Assembly: GCA_038257155.1 (NCBI GenBank) | Contig: JBBSJP010000011.1 | Location: 1-64,000, forward strand | Reading direction: 5' to 3' | DNA length: 64,000 nucleotides | Source of the DNA: JANJTY01 sp038257155 | Lineage (GTDB): Bacteria; Pseudomonadota; Gammaproteobacteria; Xanthomonadales; Xanthomonadaceae | Shown: piece by piece, positions 1 through 6,892 of the stretch | How positions within the stretch are numbered: position 1 is the stretch's first letter | Layout of the letters: every line of letters starts with the position of its first letter | Translations under genes and position numbers: made by a program | Notes under the pieces: model-generated | The model's input: only the letters and a program-made list of their open reading frames with translations | The model's database searches: none | What the model was told of the DNA's origin: nothing

Positions 1-2
1 AT

Positions 3-539
3 CGTCGAGCTTGGGTGCCGGGTGGCACGTACTTCTTCACGGTCAACCTGCTTGAGCGGGATCGCGCGCTGCTGGTGGAGCATGTTGCCGCGTTGCGCAT
101 GGCATTCCGAGAGGTTCGATTGGCGCGGCCGTTCGACATCGTTGCGGCGGTCGTGTTGCCCGACCATTTGCATTGCATCTGGCAATTGCCTGCGCAGGAT
201 GCCGACAATGCCACCCGCTGGCGGCGGATCAAGTCGATCTTCTCGCACAGCTTGCCGTGCGACGAACGGCGGTCGACGCGCCGTGTGGCGAAGCAGGAAC
301 GCGGCATATGGCAGCGGCGCTTCTGGGAGCGCTTGGTGCGCGATGAACACGACCTGCGGACGCATGTCGACTACATCCACTTCAATCCGGTCAAGCATGG
401 CTTGGTGTCGCGAGTGGGCGACTGGCCGTATTCGACATTCCACCGCTACGTGCGCGCCGACATGTTGACGGCGGATTGGGGCAGCAACGCGTCGGGCGCG
501 TTGCCGGTGCGGCCGGCGCGCGGCGAAGCGACGCGGTAA
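3..539 (+). CDS. REP-associated tyrosine transposase (RAYT, Y1_Tnp/IS200-like), 5' end cut by window
   Basis: Single-strand DNA transposase-like protein of the RAYT group, which process REP palindromes rather than moving themselves. The reading frame is open to the window edge (R-R-A-W-V-P-G-G-T-Y-F-F), so only a few N-terminal residues are missing; an internal GTG at 15 is not the likely start. Visible motifs are the HUH pair in 'PDHLHCIW' and the catalytic-tyrosine helix 'DYIHFNPVKHGL', followed by the usual 'WPYSTFHRYV' tail. The length of about 178 residues is normal for the family and no disruption is seen. REP-like repeats follow immediately, the expected setting for a RAYT. Family assignment is firm; activity is inferred. 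Confidence 0.9.
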   Translation, partial: RRAWVPGGTYFFTVNLLERDRALLVEHVAALRMAFREVRLARPFDIVAAVVLPDHLHCIWQLPAQDADNATRWRRIKSIFSHSLPCDERRSTRRVAKQERGIWQRRFWERLVRDEHDLRTHVDYIHFNPVKHGLVSRVGDWPYSTFHRYVRADMLTADWGSNASGALPVRPARGEATR

Positions 540-698
540 GGCGGGTTGAATATAGGGCGGGTCTTGACACGCCGCATGGACGAACAAGCTGCATCGCAAC
601 GCTCTAAGGCGGGTTGACTATAGGGCAGGTCTTGACCCGCCGCATGGACGAACAGGCTGCATCGCAAGCCCGGTTGGCGGGTTGCAACCCGCCCTACG
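537..698. repeat. REP-like repeats flanking the RAYT gene
   Basis: Two direct copies of about 63 bp (537–599 and 605–667) differ at only a few positions; each holds an imperfect palindrome of the type GGGCGGGTCTTGACCCGCC. A third unit is a perfect 18-bp palindrome (676–693) followed by CCTAC. Read on the minus strand it is GTAGGGCGGGTT.., the GTAG-headed hairpin architecture that RAYTs are known to recognise. No gene is seen between 540 and 792. Confidence 0.8.
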
Positions 699-792
699 CC
701 GTCGGCCTTTTCTTCACGGCGGTGATTGCTTTACGCCGGCAAGCTCATTAGTCCCCTCGTCCCTCTATCGCTCTATCCCCAGGACGCTGCAA

Positions 793-2538
793 TCACCGGG
801 TCGAGGCCACCTCTGCGGCAAGCTGGCCATCATCCTCGAAGCCGTGGCGGAACAGGCCGCAACAATTCTGCTCGACGATCAGCGTCAGCGGCGCGGACAA
901 CATCAGAATGCCGTCGCCGACCGTGGTCACTTCGGCAGACACGGTCAGCGGATAACTTCCCGGTTCCACCTCATCGAGACGCAACTCGATGACGAAGCCG
1001 GAACTTTCAAAACTGTCACCGGGAACAATGCCGCCGCGGCGAACCGGCAGGCGCGTGGTGTGAATTGCACCGTAGCCGCAGCCATCGGGGTCGGGGTCGA
1101 AGAAGGGACCGATGCCGTCGACGAAGATGCCGCCAAAACTGAAATCGCGCAAATGGGTGAACTCGCACCCGACTGCCGGCGCCTGCACAGTGCCACCGGA
1201 AATGCGGCGCAGGCCGAGCAGTTGCCCAGCTGGTACGTCGGGCGCCAGCGCGACTGCGGTCTGCAGCACCAAACGATCAGGGCCGGCCGGCGCGACATCG
1301 GCGAACATGCCGCCGGACTTGCCGATCAGGGTCAGATTGGTCACTTCGTCGTCCGGCCGCAGACCAAGCACCATGCCGCCGATCTCGAGATAGCCGTTTG
1401 GTCGTACTGCGAGCAAGTTCGGCACCAGCGAAACATGGCGATCAAGAAAGGTAGGTGGACCATCGATCGGGTTCTCGAGCAGGGTGGCTGCGATCCCATA
1501 CGCTTCGCGGAAACCCGCCAGTGCCTGCGTATCCTGGCCCTCAAGTGCAGCCTCGCGCGCGCTGCCGAACGCCGCGATTGCATCGGCCACGCCTGCGAAG
1601 TCGCTGGCTGCCTGAATCTCGGATCCGGCGATCAGGGCTGCAGTTCCGAGCACCAGGCTGCGGCCGGTGGTGCGCGCATTGGCAATTTCAGCGACGCTGA
1701 GCAGGCCCGGATTGCCGGTCTCGACATCGAGCGCGGCGGCCAGCGCCAAGGCCGTGCCGAGACGATCGAACTCTTCCAGTTTCTCGCCCACGCTGAGCGC
1801 GGCGTACTCGTCGAACTCGCCGCCGGCGCAGTCCTGAGCGCCGGTCTGCAGCGTGGTGCCTTCGAAGGTCACCTTCGCCGCGCCGCCACTGCCGCCGGTC
1901 AATTGCACTTCGACCGGTGCATTCGGCGGCAGTGTGCCCAAGCCAGTGCCATAGTCCTCGTTGCCGCGCGGCAGGTTGACCAGATACCAGAGGACGTTGC
2001 CGACCAGGGGCAGGCCAGTCGACAGCGCATTGGCGAAGGTGTCGCCGAACGGATCGACGTCCTTCTCCACCAGGCTGGCCGAGACCAGTACCTGATTACG
2101 CGGCGTGCAGTCGATATGCGACCAACGTAGTTCGTTGGCATTGGCGAAGCTCTGCCGGGCGGGGTGGTTGAAGGGCGTGTCGGACTGGGCCTTGGTTTCC
2201 CAGTTGCCCTGGCCCACGCCGCAGAACTCCGAATCGCAGAACGGTGGCTTGGCGCCGACGCCGAACGCCTCGATATCGCGCACGGCGTGACCCTGGTGAT
2301 CGAACCGCACCTTCAGGATCCATTCCTCCTGACCGAGCTCATTGTCGAAACCGGCGGTCAGCTTGACGTCCTTGACGAAACCGCGCACTTGCAGCGTCGG
2401 CGGGCCGGGAAGATCCTCGTGCGCCATAAGCAGGTCAGGGCATCCGCACAGCGCAGCCGCTGCGATGAGCGGCAGGGATGCCAGGCGCTCGCGGGGGGGA
2501 TGAGAAACGCGACGATTCAGGCGCAGGGTCGGGTTCAC
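793..2538 (-). CDS. unrecognised secreted protein with C-terminal 'FRHGFE' tail
   Basis: A 581-residue protein that I do not recognise. The N-terminus is basic and then hydrophobic (a signal peptide around residues 17–40, ending near 'LLMAHEDLPG'). The rest has no transmembrane segment and several cysteines (CDSEFCG, DCTPR, QDCAGG, VGCEF, DGCGYG), consistent with an oxidised extracytoplasmic protein. The middle (about 240–380) is Ala-rich and probably helical; the flanks look like beta domains. The end '..CCGLFRHGFEDD' resembles the 'IFxDGFE' tail I recall on many Lysobacterales secreted proteins; whether it is a sorting signal is unknown. It is transcribed alone, divergently from serS. The long open frame on the opposite strand is a shadow. 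Confidence 0.7.
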   Translation of the reverse strand: MNPTLRLNRRVSHPPRERLASLPLIAAAALCGCPDLLMAHEDLPGPPTLQVRGFVKDVKLTAGFDNELGQEEWILKVRFDHQGHAVRDIEAFGVGAKPPFCDSEFCGVGQGNWETKAQSDTPFNHPARQSFANANELRWSHIDCTPRNQVLVSASLVEKDVDPFGDTFANALSTGLPLVGNVLWYLVNLPRGNEDYGTGLGTLPPNAPVEVQLTGGSGGAAKVTFEGTTLQTGAQDCAGGEFDEYAALSVGEKLEEFDRLGTALALAAALDVETGNPGLLSVAEIANARTTGRSLVLGTAALIAGSEIQAASDFAGVADAIAAFGSAREAALEGQDTQALAGFREAYGIAATLLENPIDGPPTFLDRHVSLVPNLLAVRPNGYLEIGGMVLGLRPDDEVTNLTLIGKSGGMFADVAPAGPDRLVLQTAVALAPDVPAGQLLGLRRISGGTVQAPAVGCEFTHLRDFSFGGIFVDGIGPFFDPDPDGCGYGAIHTTRLPVRRGGIVPGDSFESSGFVIELRLDEVEPGSYPLTVSAEVTTVGDGILMLSAPLTLIVEQNCCGLFRHGFEDDGQLAAEVASTR

Positions 2539-2805
2539 GTTGTCACCTCCGAACTAGGTGCACTCCACCAGCATGCGCCGAACATGAGCGAGTCGCGCCA
2601 TGCCTCGTCTGGCTCGTGCGGAAACACCGCGACGCCACCGGCAGCACAAGCGTCAAGTGACGTAAAGCCTGCCTTGATTATAGCCGGTGCGCGAAGGGGT
2701 GGTACGAAGGGCGCGAGTCCCGGCAGGACGACTCCACCCTCCGGCATTTCTTTATGGCCGTCAAAGGCTTAGTCGTCGATCTGGCATCTGACAGGAGGCG
2801 AAACT
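2539..2805. other. intergenic region, divergent promoters expected
   Basis: Non-coding DNA between the secreted-protein gene (minus) and the serS side (plus). No convincing sigma-70 promoter, terminator or repeat was found here. The only clear signal in the wider 2539–2927 gap is the SD-led short ORF listed separately. Confidence 0.5.
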
Positions 2806-2877
2806 ATGGATGTCCTTGTGCGTCTGCTAAGACGAACGCCGGGTCAGCGAAGGTGGGGCCGCGTTGCATTGCCTTGA
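2806..2877 (+). CDS. possible 23-aa leader ORF upstream of serS
   Basis: ATG at 2806 sits 7 nt after a perfect AGGAGG (2793–2798), a better ribosome-binding site than serS itself has. The 24-codon frame reads M-D-V-L-V-R-L-L-R-R-T-P-G-Q-R-R-W-G-R-V-A-L-P and stops at 2877. It carries six arginines and a run of codons that are rare in this genome (CTA AGA CGA, later CGA AGG). A short hairpin GGGTGT-cc-ACACCC (2878–2891) follows the stop, and serS starts 50 nt further on. It could be a translated leader that controls serS, or a chance ORF. No family is known. Confidence 0.35.
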   Translation: MDVLVRLLRRTPGQRRWGRVALP

Positions 2878-2927
2878 GGGTGTCCACACCCCGATAATGC
2901 TCGGCTCGCTTCCACCAGGCTGCTTCG

Positions 2928-4208
2928 ATGCTCGATCCTCAACTCTTGCGCGCCAATCTCGCCGACACTGCGCAGCGCCTGCGCGAGTCGCGTGGCTTTG
3001 AGCTGGACGCTTCGGCTCTGGAAGCGCTGGAAGGGGAGCGCAAGCAGCTGCAGACGCGTACCCAGGAGCTGCAGAACCTGCGAAACACGCGCTCCAAGGC
3101 AATTGGTATTGCCAAGGGCAAGGGCGAGGACGTGGCGCCGATCATGGCCGAGGTAGCGGGCATTGCCGATGAGCTGAAAGCCGCCGAGCATGCGTTGGGT
3201 GAGCTGCAGCAGCGCATGCAGGCAATCTCGCTGGGCATCCCGAACTTGCCGCACGGGTCGGTACCGATCGGCAAGGACGAGGCGCAGAACGCCGAGCAGC
3301 ATCGCTGGGGCGAGCCACGCGCGTTTGAATTCGCCCCGAAAGATCACGTCGAACTGGGCGAGCGCAACAACTGGCTGGATTCCGATGCCGGGGCCAAGTT
3401 GTCGGGCTCGCGCTTCACCGTGCTGCGTGCCGAACTGGCACGCCTGCACCGTGCACTGGCGCAGTTCATGCTCGACCTGCACACCGGCGAGCATGGGTAC
3501 AGCGAGTGCAATGTTCCGCTGATCGTCAATGCCGACAGCATGCAGGGCACAGGGCAGTTGCCCAAGTTCGAAGAAGACCTGTTCTCGACCCAGGTGGGCG
3601 AGGGCAAGCGTTACCTCGTACCGACGGCCGAAGTGCCGCTGACCAACCTGGTGCGCGACAGCATCGTCGATGACTCCCAGCTGCCGATGTGGCTGACCGC
3701 GCATTCGCTGTGCTTCCGCGCCGAGGCCGGCAGCTACGGACGCGACGTGCGCGGCATGATTCGCCAGCATCAGTTCGAGAAGGTCGAGCTGGTCGCGCTG
3801 TCGCGCCCGCATGAAAGTGAAAGCGCGCATGAGTCCATGACGCGTCACGCCGAAGTGGTGCTGGAGCGCCTTGGCCTGCCATACCGCCGGATGCTGCTGT
3901 GCTCGGGCGACATGGGCTTTTCCGCGACCAAGACCTACGACCTGGAAGTCTGGCTGCCCGGCCAGAACACCTATCGCGAGATCAGCTCGATCTCCAACTG
4001 CGGCGACTTCCAGGCGCGTCGCATGCAGGCGCGCTGGCGCAACCCGGAAACCGGCAAGCCCGAACCCCTGCACACGCTCAACGGCTCAGGCGTAGCCGTC
4101 GGCCGCGCGTTGATTGCGGTGATGGAGAACTACCAGAACGCCGATGGATCCATCACGGTGCCTGAGGCCTTGCGGTCTTACATGGGAGGCGTTGAGCGGA
4201 TCGGATAG
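2928..4208 (+). CDS. serS: seryl-tRNA synthetase
   Basis: Cytoplasmic class II aminoacyl-tRNA synthetase that charges tRNA-Ser (and tRNA-Sec) with serine. Its 426 residues match the family. Residues 1–110 form the tRNA-binding coiled-coil arm (K/E/R/Q-rich, 'ALEGERKQLQTRTQELQNLRN'). The catalytic core carries motif 2 'LCFRAEAGSYGRDVRGMIRQHQFEKVE' and motif 3 'LNGSGVAVGRALIAVMENYQ'; 'TAEVPLTN' marks the serine pocket. The ATG start gives the usual 'MLDPQLLR' N-terminus. The SD is weak (only AGG nearby), in contrast to the strong SD of the short ORF just upstream. A tRNA-Ser gene lies 215 bp downstream on the same strand, a fitting partner. Confidence 0.97.
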   Translation: MLDPQLLRANLADTAQRLRESRGFELDASALEALEGERKQLQTRTQELQNLRNTRSKAIGIAKGKGEDVAPIMAEVAGIADELKAAEHALGELQQRMQAISLGIPNLPHGSVPIGKDEAQNAEQHRWGEPRAFEFAPKDHVELGERNNWLDSDAGAKLSGSRFTVLRAELARLHRALAQFMLDLHTGEHGYSECNVPLIVNADSMQGTGQLPKFEEDLFSTQVGEGKRYLVPTAEVPLTNLVRDSIVDDSQLPMWLTAHSLCFRAEAGSYGRDVRGMIRQHQFEKVELVALSRPHESESAHESMTRHAEVVLERLGLPYRRMLLCSGDMGFSATKTYDLEVWLPGQNTYREISSISNCGDFQARRMQARWRNPETGKPEPLHTLNGSGVAVGRALIAVMENYQNADGSITVPEALRSYMGGVERIG

Positions 4209-4260
4209 CATCGATTGCGGGTGCATGTTGCGCGCCGGACTGGCACAATCGGCGCCCGAT

Positions 4261-4376
4261 GTCGGCTCCACCGCTTCGCGGCTTGAGCCGACCTACGAAA
4301 GATCGCATGTAGATCGGACCAAGCACCGCTGATTCGCCAGACACCGCGATCGGCCTCGTCGGATCGGATCCGACGC
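4261..4376. repeat. REP pair 1 (A element 4261–4296, B element 4309–4376)
   Basis: The A element is a 36-bp hairpin, GTCGGCTCC..GGAGCCGAC-like with a TTCG centre and ending CCTAC; read on the minus strand it starts GTAGGTCGGCTCAAG. The B element is 68 bp, starts GTAGATCGGACCAAG and ends GGATCCGACGC. The two are inverted relative to each other, as in a BIME. Copies 2 and 3 lie at 12640–12827 and 25732–25873; B1 is the most degenerate. Confidence 0.8.
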
Positions 4377-4380
4377 AAAG

Positions 4381-4409
4381 TTGCAGAGCGGTTCGCGAAG
4401 GGCTTTCAT
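4381..4409 (+). promoter_or_regulatory. possible promoter of tRNA-Ser
   Basis: TTGCAG (4381–4386), a 17-nt spacer and TTTCAT (4404–4409) end 14 nt before the tRNA 5' end. Spacing is ideal but the hexamers match consensus at only 3/6 and 4/6 positions, so this is a suggestion from position. Confidence 0.3.
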
Positions 4410-4423
4410 CGCAAACAATTCAT

Positions 4424-4513
4424 GGAGAGATGGCCGAGCGGTTTAAGGCACCAGTCTTGAAAACTGGCGTGGTAGCAATACCACCGTGGGTTCGAATCCC
4501 ACTCTCTCCGCCA
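4424..4513 (+). tRNA. tRNA-Ser (anticodon TGA)
   Basis: A 90-nt class II tRNA with encoded CCA. The acceptor stem GGAGAGA (4424–4430) pairs with TCTCTCC (4503–4509). The anticodon stem CCAGT/ACTGG encloses the loop CTTGAAA, giving anticodon TGA at 4458–4460, which reads UCN serine codons. A long variable arm and the T-loop GTTCGAATC are present. Its last 15 nt are also part of a 66-bp duplicated palindromic module (see the repeat entry). Confidence 0.97.
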
Positions 4514-4784
4514 GACAGCAGAAGGGCCCCCAACGGGGCCTTTCTGCTGTCTGGCGGAGAGAGTGGGTGGACGAGGCTACTGGCCCGTGCCGAGATCGAC
4601 ACGGATTCCTCTGCTATCGCGGGCCATGGGTTCGACGCCGGTGCAGGAGCACACCGGCGGACCGCCGCAGGCGGGTCCCGCGGCAGCGGGATGCAGGCCA
4701 GGGATGGCCTGCACAGCACCACTCTCTCCGCCAGACAGCAGAAGGGCCCCCAACGGGGCCTTTCTGCTGTCTGGCGGAGGGAGT
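4499..4784. repeat. duplicated 66-bp tRNA-3'-end/terminator module
   Basis: Copy 1 (4499–4564) and copy 2 (4719–4784) are identical at 65 of 66 positions and 220 bp apart. Each begins with the last 15 nt of the tRNA-Ser gene (CCACTCTCTCCGCCA) and continues through a complete terminator-like hairpin. Each copy is itself almost a perfect inverted repeat: ACTCTCTCCGCC.. at one end and ..GGCGGAGAGAGT at the other, with 23-bp perfect outer arms around GGGCCCC-caa-CGGGGCC (copy 2 has one outer mismatch). The 154 bp between the copies has no ORF or RNA that I recognise. Confidence 0.85.
4514..4556 (+). terminator. terminator-like hairpin after tRNA-Ser
   Basis: GACAGCAGAAGGGCCCC-caa-CGGGGCCTTTCTGCTGTC forms a very stable hairpin directly after the CCA end. 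There is no terminal T-run, only TTT within the stem, so it may act in 3'-end definition rather than as a classical intrinsic terminator. The same hairpin recurs at 4734–4776. Confidence 0.6.
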
Positions 4785-5094
4785 CGGCGCTCCCTTCTCC
4801 CACCGGGGTGCGCAGGGGCTTTCGAGCGGTGAGCCGCGAGCCTGCGTTCGGGAGATAGCCCGTCCCATCGGCGGAGCCGCCGACCGTCCGCGCGCATGCA
4901 GGCGCGCGGGCTGAGGCAGGTGGCGCGCAGCGCCGGATGAGGGTGCGATTGATTTCGAGATTCATGTCGCAGCTGGGACTTGGAAGCGGGGCTCTGCGCG
5001 GATTGAGGGGGCTGGCGACGGGAATTCCCGCTTGCCTTCACCAAATCGATGAACTAACGTCCCTTCACATCATGGCGATGGGGGGAATCTGCTC
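4785..5094. other. non-coding stretch before the GacA-like gene
   Basis: GC-rich intergenic DNA with small dyads (for example CGGCGGAGCCGCCG near 4870 and GCGCGCATGCAGGCGCGCG near 4893). I see no ORF with an SD, no tRNA and no firm promoter. The only clear signal is GGGGGGAA just ahead of the start at 5095. Confidence 0.4.
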
Positions 5095-5757
5095 ATGATT
5101 CGAGTGTACATGGTGGACGACCACGCCTTGGTGCTTGCCGGGTATCGGGGGATCCTCGGCAATTGCACCGATATTCAGGTGGTGGGCGAGGCCTGTGATG
5201 GTGAAACGGCAGTAACCGAGGTCCGCAAGCTGAAACCGGACGTTGTGTTGTGTGATCTGCACATGCCGGGTTTCAGCGGTCTGGAAGTTACCGAGCGCAT
5301 CGTCAAGGGCAATAGCGGCGCGCGGGTGATCATGGTGACGGTGCAGGACGATGGACCCATGCCCAAGCGGCTGCTGGCGGCCGGTGCCAGCGGCTATGTG
5401 ACCAAGGCGGGCCCGGCGGAGGAATTGCTTGCAGCGATCCGCACGGTAGCCAAGGGCAAACGCTACGTGGCAAGCGAGCTGGCGCAACAGTTGGCTCTCG
5501 AGAGTCTTTCCGGTCAGGCCTCGCCGTTCGATGCACTGTCTGAGCGCGAGCTGGAAACCGTGATGCTGCTGATACAGGGCCATCGCATGATCGATATTGG
5601 CGAGCGCCTCAAGATCAGCGCCAAGACCGTGGCCACCCACAAGTACCGGTTGTTCGAAAAGCTGGGTGTGAAGGACGTTGTGAGCTTGGCGCGATTGGCA
5701 GGACAGTACGGACTGTGCGACCCCGCATCGATTCTGGTTAAGGACGGACCGGCTTGA
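5095..5757 (+). CDS. GacA/UvrY-like response regulator (NarL/FixJ family)
   Basis: Two-domain DNA-binding response regulator of 220 residues. The receiver domain (1–120) has 'MVDDH' and the phosphoacceptor Asp in 'VVLCDLHMPG'. The LuxR-type HTH (about 148–205) reads 'DALSERELETVMLLIQGH..KISAKTVATHKYRLFEKLGV'. 'LLAAGASGYVTK', 'GKRYVASELAQQLALES' and 'SPFDALSERE' match the GacA/UvrY subgroup closely. GacA homologues activate small RNAs that titrate RsmA/CsrA. It is alone here: no cognate BarA/GacS kinase and no uvrC, its frequent neighbour, lies within view. The start follows a G-rich SD (GGGGGGAA). Family firm, orthology to GacA likely. Confidence 0.85.
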   Translation: MIRVYMVDDHALVLAGYRGILGNCTDIQVVGEACDGETAVTEVRKLKPDVVLCDLHMPGFSGLEVTERIVKGNSGARVIMVTVQDDGPMPKRLLAAGASGYVTKAGPAEELLAAIRTVAKGKRYVASELAQQLALESLSGQASPFDALSERELETVMLLIQGHRMIDIGERLKISAKTVATHKYRLFEKLGVKDVVSLARLAGQYGLCDPASILVKDGPA

Positions 5758-5842
5758 CGCTTAGCCACCCAAGAAAAAGTTCCACGAAAGGCTGACTAGA
5801 GTCGCTGTTTCCGGGATTGGAACAGGAGGTGACTGGCCGGCC

Positions 5843-6733
5843 TCAGGGGATGCCCTTGATCAGCTCCAGCGCCTTGGGAGCGAGTGCTATGAGCGCCGGG
5901 TGTTCTGCATCTCGCGCCGCCACATAGATTGCGCTGAGGAATGCGCGAACGTTGTGGCGCCGTGCCAAACCCGCGCGGCTGGAGAACGCGGCCTGCCAGT
6001 CAGCCAGGGGCGCGGACTGGGCGATCTGTTCCAGCCAGCGGTGCAGGGCTTCCTGACTCTGATTGTCGCGCATGGCGGCGTACAGAACGGGTCGCGCGAG
6101 TCGCTCGGGCTCGCCAAAGACATAGAAGTGTTCGCCGGGCGGTGCAATCTGGGAAGCCACTGCTTCCAGGATGCGTTGCACCTGCGTTTCTCGCAGCGCG
6201 GGATTGATCACCAGTTGCAGCAGCAGGTCAGCAGAGTGTGCCACGCCGTGGCGCCAGCCTTCCCTGTCATCGAATCCCCGGTAGTCCCGAACTGAGGTCA
6301 AGTACACCGTTCCAGCTGCCACCAAAGACTCGCGCTGCTCGTCGCTGAGCCAGGCAGAAAGGCGGTCGGTGCGTGCCAGTTCACTCAGCAGCAGGGCGGC
6401 AAATGCCCGCCGAAATCCGTCGGCGTCCTCTGGCTGGTCAGCGAGACTGCGCACCAGCGTGTCGAGCATCTGCTGGCGCGCCTGCAGCGAGACCTTGTCT
6501 GCGCGCAGCCAGGTGGAAACGCCTTCATATGCGATGCCATCGCGCAGCGCGGGATCAGCTGCGCCCAGGCAGTCGAGTAGTTCAATTGCCAGCGCGTTGC
6601 GCTCGGCGTCCGCTTCGATGACGAAGCCAGAACTGCGCAGTGCTGCAAGGCTGTCCGAATCGTGGGTTGCAGGAGGACAGGCGGCGTTGGCCCAGCCGTA
6701 GCAGGCGATCAAGGGCAATAGTGCAAGGCGCAT
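5843..6733 (-). CDS. DUF2785 family exported protein
   Basis: A 296-residue protein of the DUF2785 family, function unknown. The ATG at 6733 was chosen over an upstream in-frame start because it begins a clean signal peptide (M-R-L-A-L-L-P-L-I-A-C-Y-G-W-A-N-A-A-C). Family hallmarks are 'DPALRDGIAYEGVSTWLRADKVS', 'GFRRAFAALLLSELARTDRL' and 'YLTSVRDYRGFDDREGWRHGVAHSADLLLQL', where the conserved Trp-Arg-His and His-Ser-Ala-Asp residues may form a site. The fold is expected to be all-helical. It lies downstream of rne on the same strand but beyond an rne terminator-like hairpin, so it is probably its own unit. Confidence 0.8.
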   Translation of the reverse strand: MRLALLPLIACYGWANAACPPATHDSDSLAALRSSGFVIEADAERNALAIELLDCLGAADPALRDGIAYEGVSTWLRADKVSLQARQQMLDTLVRSLADQPEDADGFRRAFAALLLSELARTDRLSAWLSDEQRESLVAAGTVYLTSVRDYRGFDDREGWRHGVAHSADLLLQLVINPALRETQVQRILEAVASQIAPPGEHFYVFGEPERLARPVLYAAMRDNQSQEALHRWLEQIAQSAPLADWQAAFSSRAGLARRHNVRAFLSAIYVAARDAEHPALIALAPKALELIKGIP

Positions 6734-6838
6734 TATGCTGTCCCACTTCAGGCAATGCTGCCAGCTTGCTGGCAAGCATCGCGGGCTGCATGTGCCGGAG
6801 GGCACGCCACAGGGCAGCCATGCGCAGACACCTGAAAG

Positions 6839-6868
6839 CATTCGGGCAGCCCTGAGGCTGCCCGAATG
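6839..6868 (-). terminator. rne terminator-like hairpin
   Basis: CATTCGGGCAGCC-ctga-GGCTGCCCGAATG is a perfect 13-bp stem located 25 nt past the rne stop. On the minus strand it is followed by CTTTC, a weak U-tract. Confidence 0.6.
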
Positions 6869-6892
6869 TGCTGCGATCTGACGCGGTATACC

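Noticed and set aside
682..2130. Long plus-strand ORF of 482 codons
   Set aside because: Antisense shadow of the secreted-protein gene; no signal peptide, atypical composition, no SD.
4565..4718. Degenerate second tRNA or small RNA between the two terminator copies
   Set aside because: A GGGTTCGACGCC T-loop-like stretch exists, but no acceptor or anticodon stem can be built around it.
4420..4965. Minus-strand ORF with 'GGESGIRTHGGIATTPVFKTGALNRSAISP'
   Set aside because: This is the antisense translation of tRNA-Ser and its terminator, a well-known kind of spurious annotation; no SD or family support.
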